Origin: Deuterostichococcus epilithicus
Taxonomy: Eukaryota > Chlorophyta > Trebouxiophyceae > Prasiolales > Stichococcaceae
Direction of reading: 5' to 3'
DNA length: 64,000 bases
NCBI GenBank assembly: GCA_033439295.1
Contig: JAVTLE010000013.1
Span: 744,001-808,000, forward strand
The position numbers and the translations under genes are program-made. The notes below the pieces were generated by a model. It searched no databases. It saw nothing but the letters and a program-made list of their open reading frames with translations, and was not told where the DNA came from. This document shows, in pieces, positions 1 through 13,800 of the stretch; the stretch's first letter is position 1, and every line of letters begins with the position of its first letter.

Positions 1-1
1 G

Positions 2-1125
2 CAGTCCGCAGACGGAGTCGCACAGCTGAAGGCAGAAATCGCTCGGCAGGCAGGCAGCAGGAACGGCACAGACCTGACAGCCGAACAGCATGCGGCAATA
101 AAGGATGTCATCAGCGAGCTGGAAGACCTCAGCCCCACGCAGCAGGTGCTTGTGTGACATCAGGCGTGGGACGTGGGACTGAAAGCTCCATGTGTGGCGC
201 GATTTGCACACCAGCTTAGTGTCAGCGCCACAACTCCTGATCAACGGCTCTTTTCAACGGCGTTCTCCCGAGTCTGATGGCCTGCTGCAATGCTGGAGCA
301 TGACATGACCTGGCAAACATGCAGCCGGCGAGCGTGGATCTGGCCGGCACCAACTGGAAACTGGTATACACAACGTCAACGGCGGCCTCCTCGGGGAAGA
401 TCGGACCGTTCGTGGGCCTGGTCGAGCAGGCAGCCCGCTGTTCCCTTCTGTGGTGTCGGTCTGACGGTTGCTGATACCTGACAGTGCGTGTCGCACGGGC
501 CTGGCAGGTGATCCGGGTCACGCCATAGCTGCTCGACAGCCTGCCTCACCCCGCTGCTGCAGGAGTTCCCAGCATCTCAGCCGGCGCAGTACATCAACTG
601 GGTCACCTTTGCGGGGGGCCTCGTGAAGGCCAGGCTGCTGGCAGACTACACGGCCGCGTCAGGTCGAGACAACAAGCTCAATGTGCAGGTGCCGTCAGAG
701 GCAACCCAGTGACAGATCTTAGTTCGCCAAGCTGCAATGACTGCATTTCCTGTGACGGTCTACCTATGGCCTGTACCATCGTTGTTTTATTGTTTGAAAG
801 AGAAGGAGGTGGGGTGAGACCTGCCGGCATTTACAGTACAGAGGGTTGCCTGATTGCTGACAAGAGTTCTCCAATTCGTGCAGTTCCTCGACACAACCTT
901 CATGCTGGGACCTCTGAAGTTTACAAAGGTGCGGTCCTCAAACGAGTTGCCATCCGCCTTAGGTTGGCTGTCGCCTAATACAAGCGGCCGTACCTTTGAC
1001 AGTGCGTGTGGGACGTGCAGGAGTTTGATGCGAACCGCGGTGGCTGGTGGCGCCTGACATACGTGGACAGTGACTACCGCGTCCTGTACGCGAACACGGA
1101 GAACGTGTTCATCTTGGCACGATGA
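2..1125 (+). CDS. Plastid lipid-associated protein / fibrillin (PAP family), 5'-truncated by the window edge
   Basis: Fibrillins are plastid proteins that coat plastoglobules or thylakoids and bind lipids. Five exons can be joined in one frame: 2-145, 325-429, 563-688, 884-928 and 1021-1125, giving 174 residues and a stop. PAP-family signatures are the early block GTNWKLVYTTSTA, the middle block FLDTTFMLGPLKF, and the C-terminal strand pair RVLYANTENVFILAR just before the stop, which is the usual end of this fold. The N-terminus with the transit peptide lies upstream of the window. The second intron appears to start with GC (after GAGCAG at 429) rather than GT. Family assignment is fairly firm; the subgroup and ligand cannot be told. 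Confidence 0.85.
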
Positions 1126-1636
1126 AACCTGCGTCGGGTGCGGCCAGAGAAAGGCTGGGAGGGGGATTGAGAGAAGGTTGAGAGGAGGAGAGGAGAGTTA
1201 TACACACGGCACAGGATGCAAATTGACTAGAGAAGAGGCATGGTGGCAGTGCTGCGTCGGAGACTGCAAAGACAAATGACCACTGTTGAGGCACATTTTT
1301 GTCAGTGCTGTGACGGTCGACACGCTCTCATACGTGATCGCAACGCACTTGGCAGTTTTCGAGATTTAGCTAGGGGGTCTGCATCTGCATGACCTCAGAT
1401 TTGACATCCCGAGGATCTCTCTGTGCAGATGCTACTCATCAATGGCAGCTGCTGAGTATGCCTCGCAAATTACGACAGGACTTCTAAAAATCCGACAGTC
1501 AGAACACCAGAGTTTGTTGCGAAGTGTCATCGGCAACGCATCCCGCCGTCTGCTGGAAAAATCCTGGTCGTTTACAGACGACGATCGCATCGAGGTGCAC
1601 TTCTGACATTCAGGAACCCACTGGCACACGATCGCT
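1126..1636. other. Intergenic, fibrillin to aldo-keto reductase
   Basis: This stretch should hold the 3' UTR of the fibrillin gene and the promoter and 5' UTR of the aldo-keto reductase. I see no convincing coding exon, RNA gene or repeat. Purine-rich sequence runs from about 1145 to 1200. Confidence 0.5.
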
Positions 1637-4131
1637 ATGGTCACCCCACCTCTCGTCGACCCTAGCAAAGTTCCGCACAAGACACTGCACACCGGCCAGA
1701 AGATGCCAATGGTGGGCGTCGGCTTTTGGAAGTCGGCGCAGACTGAGGAGGTGCGCAATCCCGCACAAGCTGTTTGTCCCTCATCTCGGAACTGACATTT
1801 TCGGGACCTCCAACACTGCTGGTTTGCGCGACAGTCGAGCTGCTTCGAGATTGACGTCGCATGCGCGCGGCCTGCTTCAGGTGGCAGAAACGGCGCTCGG
1901 CGTTGGCTACAGGCACCTCGACAATGCAGCAGGTGATTTCAAACTTTGTTCAAAATCCAGTCTGGCCTAAAGTAGAAGGACGCTATCTACACCATCCGCA
2001 AGCCACTAGCGGCCATGTTGGTTGTCTTTCACAACAGCGGCGTGATGACGTTCTGTTTGTCACTCGAGAAACCAGCTGCCGGCCACTGACGCAGAGTACG
2101 GCAACGAGGGGGAGGTCGGAAAGGCCCTGCACAAGGTGAACGGCGGTCTCAGCCGGCAAGTGGCAGTGGCTCACGGCTGCTCAGCACCCCTGCACTGTTG
2201 TGTCCTGTTGTGTGGTTGCGGCCGCAGCCCTTTCCCCCGTCCCATCCGGTGCATCTCGCACCACAGGGCATCTCACTGGGCGTCTTCGAGCGTGAGGACG
2301 TTTTCGTCACCACCAAGCTGTGGAATGACCACCACCATCGCGTGGAGGATGCCATGGCGGACAGCCTCAAGGAGTTCGGCCTGGATTACGTGGACCTCTG
2401 GCTGATGCACTGGCCGGTGGCGGGAAACACCGGGGACGCCGTCAATCCCCCCCTCAAGGTAATTTGCACCTGACTTGCGTCACGTTTCATAGGTGCTTGG
2501 GCTAACATCGAGAGATGAAGCGCATTGAGAATGATTCGATTGCCCTGCAGCCCAGAAACCGCTCTGCAACAACTTGCCCTGCAGCCCCGAGACCGTTTTG
2601 CTCGACTGGCATGTGCAATGAGCCAGCCTGGAACTCGCGCCCAGTACACAACATGTATTTGCGCCTCATCATGTCGTCGTCTCGCCACCTGCCGCAGGAC
2701 ACCTGGCAGCGCATGGAGAAACAGGTGGACGAGGGCAAGGCCAAGGCCATCGGAGTCTCCAACTTCAGCGTCAAGAAGCTGCAGGACGTGCTCAGCTACG
2801 CCCGCATCAAGCCCGCCGTGCTGCAGGTCGAGGTGAGCTTTCCATGGCCTGAGGTGAGCTCAGCTGTGCTGCAGGTCCAGGGGAGCACTGCAATGCCCTG
2901 GAAATCGGTGCTGACGCAGTGAGGATGCTGTTGCGATGGCATGTCCCATCAGCTTGTTGAATCAGTTTTGTCCACAATGCCTGCAGGCGCACGTGTTCTG
3001 GAGGAACGAGGAGGTCATCGAATTTGCCCAATCACAGGCAGGCGCCTCACCTCCTGTTCATTTGTCTGGATACTCGCTGCAAGCTTCTCCATACCGCACT
3101 GTTGACCGACCCAGCTACACGCTCCCTGATCCTGCTGACATCTTGGTGCACAGGGCATCGTGGTGACGGCCTACTCGCCGCTGGCATCAGACGACTCCGC
3201 AGAGGCAAGCGGTTTGGACATTAAACTTTGAGAATCAGGAAACCCCAGAGCTAGGCAGCAGACAGCATGGTACGCGCTGCCACATGTGCGATACTGTTTC
3301 TCTGTATATGCACACTGATGTTCTGCTGTGGAATGCTGGCCACAGAAATTTGACAGGAAGGATGACCCGTCCATCTTCGAGAACCCCACCGTGCTGGACA
3401 TTGCCAAGAAGCTGGGCAAGAGCCCGGCCCAGGTGCGCCACTGCCCTGTTTCATGGTGCATGTCAAATACAAAGAAGGTATCTGTAGCTGCACCCAGTCA
3501 GGGATGCTGTTGCGTGTTGCAACATTCAATCATGTGCCCTGCCACGTTGCAGCACTCCATCTGACCGCTCGTCCCACACTGCCAGCCTTCGCAAACTGCA
3601 CACAGCGCATCACGTGTGCGGCGAACAGGTGGTGCTGAGGTGGGGCTTGCAACGCGACTGCGTCGTCATTCCCAAGGCCTCCAGCGTCGAGCACCTCAAG
3701 GTCCGCCGTTGCCAATGAGCAACAGCTTCGGCACCGTGGGCTGCGTGACCCTGCTTGAGACACTACAAATGCCGTCTCCGCAACACATGCAACCCCAGCT
3801 TGCTGTGCAGTGGGAGCACAGCTGAAATTGGAATTTTGATGCGTGTAGAGCAACCTGTCCGTCGTGGAGTTCGAGCTGCCTGCCGAAGACTTCGAGGCGC
3901 TGTCGCAGCTGCAGCCGCAGCGGCGCATGGTGGACGGTTCCATGTTCTGCGGCGAGGACAAGCCGTACAAGGTGCGTGCTCGCGAGTTCCTGGTAAACGA
4001 ATGTGCACGTTGATTTTTGATGCGTCGCGAGGAGACTGCCGACTGTACTGTGTTGTCGTGTGAGTTTTGCTGAAGATGTGAGTTTTGGTGACAATGCGCA
4101 GGAGCCGAGCCAAATCTGGGACGGCGCGTGA
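1637..4131 (+). CDS. Aldo-keto reductase (AKR family, plant AKR4-like), complete
   Basis: NADPH-dependent reductase of aldehydes and ketones; the physiological substrate cannot be read from sequence. Eleven exons join without frame conflict: 1637-1750, 1881-1932, 2095-2135, 2267-2458, 2698-2832, 2987-3037, 3154-3204, 3346-3432, 3629-3700, 3849-3971 and 4102-4131. They give 315 residues, the normal length for the family. The catalytic tetrad is complete: Asp52 and Tyr57 in [13 protein letters not shown], Lys86 in FVTTKLWN, His117 in LWLMHWPV. The cofactor-side block VVIPKASS is also present. The start ATG is the first in the frame and begins a short leader before the first beta strand. Introns 6 and 7 start with GC (after 3037 and 3204). 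Intron 5 carries a short repeat of the preceding exon end near 2860-2886. Confidence 0.95.
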
Positions 4132-4875
4132 TCTGCGGTAAAAGCAGTGGACAAATCAATCGAGCAATGTGTGTGCCATCTGGCAGCTGCCGTTGTCAAG
4201 CCACTCGAATGTTCAAGGCATGGCATTATGATGGATCTACATGTCACACATGCGTGATTGCGTGTAGATATTTGAGCGATGCCTTGGGAAGATGCTATCA
4301 CAACAAACTTGACTTTGCAAGGAAAGGCAGGTGCACACCCCTTGACCTGAGTCCTGACTCAGGTTGACTCGCTGTGCTACGAGTACCCCTGCCAATGTTT
4401 CTCTACAGTCCGCTGCGATTGATTATGCGCACAGCCCACCTGCGGACCCCGTCTGATTCACCTGCTTTTGCAGGTCGCATCATGCCTGACCGCCCTGCTT
4501 GAGTACATGCCACTTGCCTGCAGATGGAGGTCGTCTCCGTTGTTACAGGCAGAAGGCCTCCGGACTAAATCCCATGCACACCGCCGAATATGCAGCAGGC
4601 CGGCCTTGTCGAAGTCTTCGGCACGATGGAGACAGCCACCCATGGCGCATGGGTGGTTCGCCATTCCAGACGCCCGCTGAAATAGCACATATTCGAACTT
4701 CGAACTCACAGGCATCTCGCCATGATTATCAGTCGCGCACCCAGCAGCTGCGTTTTGATTGCAGCTGAGGTTGTTGACATGCACATGCTGCACGGGTTTC
4801 AACCGCAGCAATCGCTTGCCTGACGGTTCAAATGCTGCAAACAGGACGCTTGTATAAACTCGTCACAAAGACGCT
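4132..4875. other. Intergenic, aldo-keto reductase to TRAPPC10
   Basis: Holds the presumed 3' UTR of the aldo-keto reductase and the promoter of the TRAPPC10 gene. No exon, RNA gene or clear repeat was recognised; short open frames on both strands show no family resemblance. Confidence 0.45.
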
Positions 4876-7800
4876 ATGACTGACGGGTCGGAGGACTCAG
4901 GAGCTCGATTTGTTGTGGCAGTGGAAGACATCAACGGAGCTTGGGCGTCTGTGCACGAGGCGAGACTCGACAACTATTTCGGTGCTTTGGCACCCTCTTC
5001 ACGACGCACCCACGACTGCAAACGGCATGCAGCAAGATCCGAATGATTGCTGTGCGCTGCGCTCATGTTTGCAAGCGACCAACTCCGTCCCGTACATTGT
5101 GCAGCTGCTCAAGTCGAGGCTTCCGCTGAAGCATCTGGCGTTTCCGAACAAGTTCGGCAAGAAGATCGCGGTGGATGAGCTCCCCGTGCAGTGCGTCGCC
5201 CCCTCGCCCCCTGCCGCGCCTCGTCCAAAGTTTGTTTCGACTGTTGAAGGCGACGACCTGATTTCCCAGCACATGTCACGCCCGACCGAAGAAGAGCTCA
5301 ACGCTGTAGTCCACAAGGCATCGCGCATGAAAGTCAGGGTGTTCAACGTTTTCATCAGGTACCTGCTGTCGAGCGACCCGAAGCTGCAGCGGCTCAAGCC
5401 GTACTCGCAGAGCCCCGTCACCTGGTTCCGGAACCCCTACGCGACGCTGCTGGTGGTGCGCCGCCGCCCACCGTTTCCTGCCTTGCACCAGCCGGAACGT
5501 TGGACCCCGATTGCTGCGGACACATGTCCGGAAAGCCCAGGAATGCAGCAAGAGGCGATGCAACACCTCCGTGCTCGCTCGGCCGCGCTTAGGTGGCGTG
5601 TGAGGATGGCGAGGAGTACAAGCGGGTGCTCAAGGGGCAGCTGCGGGCATTCACGGAGGGTGCTGCCGCAAAGGACCCGCTGTCGGGCGCCGCCGAGTGG
5701 GTCATGCTGCTGGTGCGGCCGGCCAACAGCGACCCGCTGGCGCGCGCCCCCCGCAAGGTGTGCACACTTTGAGTGCTCCACGTTGAGAGAACTGCTGGAC
5801 GGCCACTGCCGTGTGGCTCCCAAGCTGCTGGCGCGGCCGGCCAACTGCGTCCCCGTGCGCGCGCCCCCCGCAAGGCGGGCACCGACGAGCCAAGGAGGCG
5901 GTGCCGCTGCAGCGCTGCCGCTGTGCAGGTGCCACAGGGCAGGCTTTCAAGGTTGGGGGGCTGCTCCTGTGCCCGCACCAGCTCTCCGCATGCTGCGATG
6001 CGGGACTCAGGCTTCCAGACATGCGGACCCTGCAGCACACCGCATGCTGCCATCCATTCGTGTGTGGCACCGTCTGGAACCCGCAGATCTTCGAGGCGCT
6101 GCGGTACGACTTCAAGGCATACGGCGCGACGCTGCGCGGCGGTGGACGGGAGCGCACCTCGCGCATCCACCTGCCGGCGGGCGCTGCCGCCAGCCCGGCG
6201 GCGCACGCAGAGGCGGAGGCACTGGAGCAGCAGCTCAAGGCGTGCATCATGGCCAGCTTCGAGACGCGCGCCGCCGCGTACGAGGAGGAGGTGGGTGCTT
6301 AGAATTCTGTGCTTCAGGGCTTACTTCCAGCTTGGGGCGCGCGCGTCAAGGCCACTTTTGCGATGCGCGCTGCCACACGAAAGGGTGTGATGGGCTGCTA
6401 GGGTTGAGAGGGTGAGGTTCCTGCTCAAGCGCTGCCATAGGCGGGACCCCGACGCAGCAAAGCCCGTCCTCGATTGGGGCTGTGACTTGAGGGCGTGCAT
6501 ATGTCATTACGTCATAGCCGGTGTGGCGGTCAGGCGTCTGCGGCCGACGCCCACACACACTGCCGGCCATGACCTCGCAGACAAGAGACCTACTACAGGC
6601 CCGCCAGCTGCGCGGCAGCACCAGCTCGATGACAGCGGCGGGAGCAGCTGCCACCCAGCTCGCCTGATTGCGCACGTGCGGCGGCTGACATGGCCAGCCG
6701 GCTGGAGCCGGTGCCTGGTCCCCAGGCCACGCCTGGCACGGGACAAACCAAGCAAATGGCCGCCGCCGCAGGTGCGGCGGCTGATGGCCAGCCGCCTGGA
6801 GCCGGGCTGGCGCTTCAGCACGCTGTACCTGGTGAAGGACAGCCTGGGCGTCATGCTGGAGGCGGCCGGGCTGGCGGAGGACGCGCTGCGCGAGTTCTTT
6901 GAGCTGGAGGCGACGTACCTGGAGGCGCTGGCCGCCGGCGGCGCGCTCGCGGGCCACGACTTCGGTGAGGCTACTCCGTGAGGCTTGGGACTTGTGCGAG
7001 GCTCGGGCGGGGCTTGTGTCAGGGCTGTGTGCCAGGGCGGCGGTCGTCGGCACAGGCGGGACTGGAGGCCGCTGCGGGCCGCGGAGGGCAGGGACGCCCT
7101 CCTGTGAGTGGGCTGTGCAAGGGCTGTCCACGAGTGGAGGCAGCAGCTCACAGCCTGGCTGGCCGCCGGCGGTGCGCTTGCGGAGTGGCATCTGGTGAGG
7201 TGGTTGCACCTCGCCACGTACGCCGTACAGGAACTGCCAATACAGGAGGGTCGCACGGTATGTGCAAGGGTTGATGCTCACGCAGGCAGAGCTGGCTCGA
7301 CGGCACCATCCGGCTGCTGGCACCTCGCCTGGGCTGCAAGCTTGCCTGGGCTGCAGGGCAGGCTGCAGGGAAGGCTGCTGACCGGCGACAACGGTTCCGC
7401 CAGGATGGCGGCCTGTCGGCAGACGCCTGGTGCCCTGCGCCCTGGCGACCCACTGCGTCACCTGGATGCAGGCGCGCAGCACGAGAGCGCGGATTCGGCG
7501 GTGCTGCTGCGGGCGACGTGGCGCGACACGCGGCGCGCGGTGCTCAAGGCAGGCGGCATCACGGAGTTTGCCTTCCGCCAGTACCTGTTCGCGTGCCAGG
7601 GGCGGGTGCTGCTGCGCATGCGGCGGCCCCAGGAGGTGCCCGTCTTTTCCATCCTTGTTCCTTGACAACCCGTCACTTGCAGCCACATGCCTCGCTGCGT
7701 GATGCGGCTGCAGCGGCCGGCGCCTGGCACAAGCTCCCGTCACGGATGCTTGTCGGCGCAAGTTCTGCAAGCAGCACTTGTTGGCAGCTCAGGAATGCAA

Positions 7801-10800
7801 GGCTTTCTGAAAGCGGCTTTGACGCACTTGAACGAAAGCGGGGTCCTGGTCTCAAAGCATTGCCAGGAAAGCCCCTGCGGTGGCTTGCCTTGTCTTCGCC
7901 CATGCCGGGCTGAAAGCGCGGGCACGCAGCATGGCCATCCCCCGGTACTAATCCATCAAATGTAGCGGTCCTGCTCAGTCACGGAGGGCGCAGCGTGGGC
8001 CTGGCCTTCGTTGTGTCTAGCCCTTCGCCAGCACCGCGTAAGACTTGAGTAGGACCACTGCAGGCCTCAGAAGAAAACCGCCCCTGCTGCAGACGAAGCA
8101 CTGCCGCCGCGCTCTGCGGCCGACTTGCCACAAAGTTTGCGGTGTTTGCTGCAGGCTGCGGAGCGGGGCCTGGCCTCGTCGACCCTTTTGCCATCCTGGC
8201 ATGATCTTCCTCAGACCACTGACACCACTGAAGCGCCCGACAGGCGATTGCCAGGGTGCAAACAACATACTGCCCCAGCCCATTCCGTACGAAAATCAAA
8301 TGCTCTTGTGCGGCACCTAGGTAGCGGAGCGGGGCCTGGCCTTCGTGAAGGCCTTCTCCGACATCCTGGCGGCGCAGGAGGCGGCTGCCGCCACGCCGCC
8401 GCTGTTCCGGGAGGCATGGGCCTTCTCGGCGTGCACAGCGCTCGCGCAGGCGACGTCCGCCATGGTCGCCGGCCGCGCGGGCGCCTGGCCGGGGCCTGGC
8501 GCCGCGCGGGCGCCCCACCAGTGAGCTGCTTTGCCTCCACGGAACCCTGTCTTTCCAGCACCGCAGGCATTACTCTGCTCCTCGGGGCGAGCCCCACAAA
8601 GCCTCACGTGGATTGCCCGCAGTCAGGGGTCTGCACGGCTCATGACCATGGAGTCGAATTCGTCAGCTGCCCGGCTGACCTGTGCCCACCTCAGCCTCCA
8701 GCAGCCCTGACAACGAAACAAGCTGATGAGTGGAGCCAGACAGATTGGAGCACATGTCCATTGTTGGCGTTCCTGTGCAGGCGGGGTGAGGCGGCAGACT
8801 CTGAGCCCGCAGCAAAGGCCGCGGCGGGGGACGCCGTGCAGTCGAATGGCCTGCACCACGAGAGCAGCGCCGTCGAGATTGCCGATGCGGGGGTGCGCGA
8901 TTCCGCCACTTCGCTCATTGTGCCAAAGCGTTTGCAAGCTTTGCAAGCACACCGCAAAGTGTGGCACGACGAGCCGCAGCTTCGACGGTAGGGTGGCTTC
9001 GACGCAGGACAGTACATAGGCTTGAGCGTATGAGCGTGTGACTTGGTGAGCGCTGGCAAATCAGCACCAACAACTGCAGACGTTGGTTCATTCTGGCCAC
9101 GCTGTTGGCACATGCATGCAGGAAATTGGCGAGCAGCCGCGGTTGATGCACATCCAGATGGAGTCGTATGGCAGTCGCGACGACGGTGCCGCTCTGAGCC
9201 CGCCGCAGCCGGCGCAGGATCTGCCAGACTTCCAAGCTCAGGTGCAGCGCATGTATCCATCATCATTGAACGCAACCCACTCGAGCAGGGCATGCCTGGA
9301 AGTTGGAGGGCGGTGGCGGCGCTGGTGCTGAGGTCCAGCAGCAGTTTCCAGGCTTCACTGTCAGTGGTCACTGGAAACTGCTGCTGGAAGTCGTCATCAC
9401 CCATGCTGGAATACCATCGTCACGCTGGAAACCGTCGGTGGTCGGTGGTACTGCAGGACTACTGCTGCAGTCGCCAGAACGGGATGCTCTCTTGCACGGG
9501 AACCAGTTTCCATTTGGAAAGCCCTTGCTTATCAAACCACATGGTAGAACATCCGATCGAGGTAGCTGGCCGCATGACCTACCAATACACCTTTGTCGAC
9601 TCTATTCCAAGGCCTGTCAACATGAGGCCATTCCTGTGACTCATATCAACTCAACATGTCTCTATTCGCCCGTATCAGCGGCCGCAGCCCCTGGCGCTGG
9701 CGAGCAGCAACCTGGACACCTTTGGCAGCGCGCCCGCCACACCGGCCAACCTGCACAGCCGCCACGTGTCGCTCGTGGGCACTGCCGGCAGCCCGGCCGG
9801 CAGCGCCGGCAGTGGCGCGCTGCAGGCGGCCGAGCGCGACGGCCTTGCGCCGCCCAGCATCGACTGGCAACTCGGCGTGCTTGCCGAAGAGGTGGGGGCT
9901 AACAGTTGAGAGCGGGCAAGCCAATCGTGGGATGATTGGATCGACAAGATCGTACGAGTGTGCGCCAAGCAGGGTCATGCATGTGTAGGTCAAGAGCAGG
10001 CTGCATCAAGCTGCTCTTCAGCAGACTCGTGTGAGTGCATGCGGGGAGCAGGTTGTGGGTGAGGCGCCAGGCGTGGGCGCGGCGGCGCTGCTGCCGTCGC
10101 CGACGCGAGGGGCGAGGCGGGCGGCGCCCAGCCCGCCGCCGACGCCGCCTTCTGGGGCACCATCGGCCATCTGTATGCCGCCGCGCGGGCGGAGCTCATG
10201 CGGTGCGGCTTGTCAGCTTCACACATCCGGCCTCCAAGCAGGACCGCAGTAAAACAGCCGCGCCGTGTCCGCTCAGCGAATGCCGCACCTGCTGTCGCTC
10301 TTGCGTCTGTATGGCAGGCGTAGGGAGAATCGAGCATGGACGGTCGTGTCTCTCGTCTTTGCATATGGCCTGCAATGCTGTTGCTTCATTCCCCGCCGCA
10401 CGCCGCTGCAGGCTGGGCCGCGGGGCGCGGCTGCCGTCCCGCTTTGGCGAGGATGAGGCGACACTCAGCTGGCTGTCACCGATGCGATTGCCAGCGGCCG
10501 GCGGGGGCAGCACTGGCAGCCCGAGCAGCCCTTCGAGTGCACAGCTGCCGCCGCCGGAGGCGCTGCTGCCGCCCGGACCCGCCGGCGCGGCGGCGGGGAC
10601 CGGGGCGGACTCTGCCGCCACCACAGAACCGCCACCACTGGGGCAGCGGCTGCTCAGCCGGCTGAGCCGCGGCACGTCCGGCGGCGCCGAGGGGCAACTC
10701 GCACCGCAGGACTCGGCTTCAAATGTGGACCTGCGGTCCCCCGCCGAGATCGAGGCCGCCAAGGAGCCTGAGGGTGGGGGCCCTCACCATGGTGCCTGCT

Positions 10801-13800
10801 GGGATTTCGTTGGGAGGTCATCCGGAATAACACTGTAGCCTGCCTGGAAGCAGTGTTGCTCGGCACGTGGCATTGTGGATGTTCAACAGGGTGCTGTGTT
10901 GTCACTCGGAAGTCCTGCCCGCAGCAGCAGGCACAGCCCGGCAGGGCACCATGGCTCACAATGCTGGACTGCACCCAGCGCGAGCATCACATTGGCCACG
11001 TTGTCGGCAGGCGCCGCCCCAGACTTTGTTTTATTTGACATTTTTTTTTGTCAAATTTACATTAATCTATGTTTAACCTTGTGTCTGCAGGCACTGCCCA
11101 GGCCGAGGACACAGATGCGCCACAGCCGGTGGTCATGGACATTGCGCCGCAGGTGTCTGGCGCCACCAAAGACGACTCCGCCAGCGTCAGCGGGTCTGAC
11201 GCCTCGCAGGCACGCCTTTGCCTTGGCCACGACCGCTGCGCATGCGACTGGGCGACAGCTGCCACACTGCTTCCTCCTCTGAGGTCGCACAGACACACTT
11301 CTTCGGCCCACCAGCGGCGATCCCAAAGTGTGGTGTCCTGACTCCAAGGCACAAACCAGTCTGCAGCTCAACAAGCGGGCACACCCTTCTCTGCAGCGCA
11401 TGCTAGACCGACTATCTGTTCCGACTGGACGATTTTGGTGCAGGCGGCATTCGACAGGCAGCTGGAAGCGGCGGCAGCGGCAGCGCCTCCGCCCTCGCCC
11501 AGGAAGGCGCTGCACACCGACCCTCGCTTCATCGAGCAGGAGGTGCAAGTTCACGCCCTGAAACCCTGACATTACCTGCGCTGCATCCGTCTGCCGTTCT
11601 CCCGGAGGCAATGCTTCTCGACTTTTGCCTCCCCATCAGTGCGTCAGCACCAACTTCCTCGCACTCCGGCGCCAAGCTTGCTTTGGAACTACGAGAGATA
11701 GGATGAGAATGTCACCCAACGTGCCGCTGGCGCACAGGTGGAGACGGCTTCGGAGTCGGACTCGCCGCACAGCGCGGAGTCGGACGACCAGGGCTTCCTG
11801 CCGAGCGCCTACCGGCGCACCTCTGCAGCGGAGGCGCAGGGCGCCCGGGCGGTGCCTGCGTGGCTGTCCGAATGGCGCCTCAAGCTCGCCCTCAGCTCCA
11901 AGGCGATCCAACGCATCAACAAAATTGCCCAAATGTTGCTCAAATGCGGAGCAGTGCAGCTCACATATATATACATACATATGTGTGTGCACATCGAGTG
12001 GCTGCTGTTTGGATGCGTCACGATTCCGCTGCAGGAGCTGTATGAGGAGCTGTACATCGAGCTGAGCGCCGCGGCGGCGCGCTGCTACAGCCGCTGCGGG
12101 CGGCACCGCAGCGCCGCAGCGATGCGCGCCGACGTGGCCGACGCCCTGGCGGCCCGCGGGCAGCTGTCGGCCGCGGCGGCTTTGTATGAGCGCCAGGTGC
12201 AACATCCATGGCATGTGCATGTGTACTTCCTGCCGCCTTGCAGAGTCACACGACTACAGCGCCCCTCATGCGTCAACGCTGCCGAGGGCTGTTGACAGCC
12301 CTGGCCGTGTCAGGTGATGCGCTTGGCCACCATGGCCCAGCCATGGTCATTGGGATGCGCGTGTCGGAGCATTTGCTTGCACCCGGCTGCAGGCCAGCCT
12401 GCTGCTGAAGGAGGGCTGGGCGCCTTTGGCGGCCGTCGTCCTGCTCAAGCTGGCCGCCTGCCAGCAGGTGAGCGAACTTCCCGACTGTTCCCTCGTTGGA
12501 GCTTATCCTCATCTGGGCTCCTAGCAGCTACCAGGTTTCGCAGTCGAAGTGACAAGCTCTTGGCATGCAACTGCGCGCGGCTGCTGGCTCTGCAGCATGC
12601 TCGACTCTGATCATGCCTTGCGACCGGAATCGCTGCCCCGTCATGCTCCGTGTGTCCTGCTGCCGGACTGCGCCCCTCAAGCAATGCTGGCTCTCCTGAC
12701 GCCGAGCCCCGCACAACTGCGCGGCTCCTGCTGCTGCTGCTGCTGCGCCTGCTGCTGCTGCTGCTGCTGCTGCTCAAATTACTATTGGAGCGTTTTGGCG
12801 TCCTTCAACCCAGGAGCTGGGCTCGCCGGCGCTGTCTGCGACGTACGTGGCGCTGCTGTCGCTGCCGCCGGGCGCCGGCGGCGCCGGCTTCGACCGCGGC
12901 GCGACACAGGCAGCGCTGGAGCGCGCCGCACAGCGCGGCGGCGCTGGCCCGGTGCCCAGCATGCTTCAGGGTGCGGCGCTCGCTCCCAAAGCATTTCCTC
13001 TCGGTCAAGGACGCACACCGACCGCAGACTGGTGCTGTGGCCAGCTGACCAGCGCGCCCAGATCTAAGCCTGCTTTCCGAAACCGGCGTATACATGTACA
13101 TACACGTGCAAGTTGAGGCTTCTGGGTCGTGTGTACCCACATCCTTCCGGAAACCAGGCTCATGTTGGGGCTTCAGATGCGGCGGCGGACCCGGCGAGGG
13201 GCCTGGACACAGGGCCCATGCTCCACGCGGCGCCGCTGCCCGGCAGCTTCAGCCGCTTCTACGGCGACGCGGCGCCCGGGGGCGTGCCCGTCGCCCTGCC
13301 GCGTGGACAGCCTCTTCCGGCGGGGGAGGATCATGCGGCGGTGACGTGCGGAGGGGCGCTGCGGCTTTGCGTGGGGGACGTGGCGACCGTGGCGCTGCAG
13401 GTGGCCATCTGCGGTGTTGGCTTTGAGGGGGTCCAAAGGGGTGTGCGTGTGGCAAAGCCCAGGGGCTGGGCGCTGCGGATGCACGCGGGGCAGCCTGCGG
13501 AGGGAGCAGGGCGGGAGGTCCGCACTTCCAAAGCGACAAGCCAGAGTCTGGCGCCGTGCGAGGCCTCACAGCGGCCCCCTTGTGACGTGTGGACGACAAG
13601 CGAGGGCTGGTGGTTGCCGCCCGCAGGTACACAGCATGCTGCCGCAGCCGGTGTTGCTGCACAACCTGGCTCTGCGGTTGATGCTGCTGCAGGAGACGTC
13701 AGGTGCGGCTTGTGGATGTCTACCTTCCACGATCTCCTCTGCACAACTTCACCTTTGAGAAACTGCGCAATCGCATCCGCCTGTGCTCAGTGCACGTCTT

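Noticed and set aside
4910-6415. 501-codon plus-strand open frame
   Set aside because: It runs through several TRAPPC10 introns in GC-rich sequence; only parts of it (such as the TWFRNPYATLLVV exon) match the family, and the true start is at 4876 in another frame.
11904-11953. GC donor after TCCAAG in TRAPPC10
   Set aside because: The exon can equally continue to a GT donor near 11954 in the same phase, so it was not counted among the GC-AG introns.
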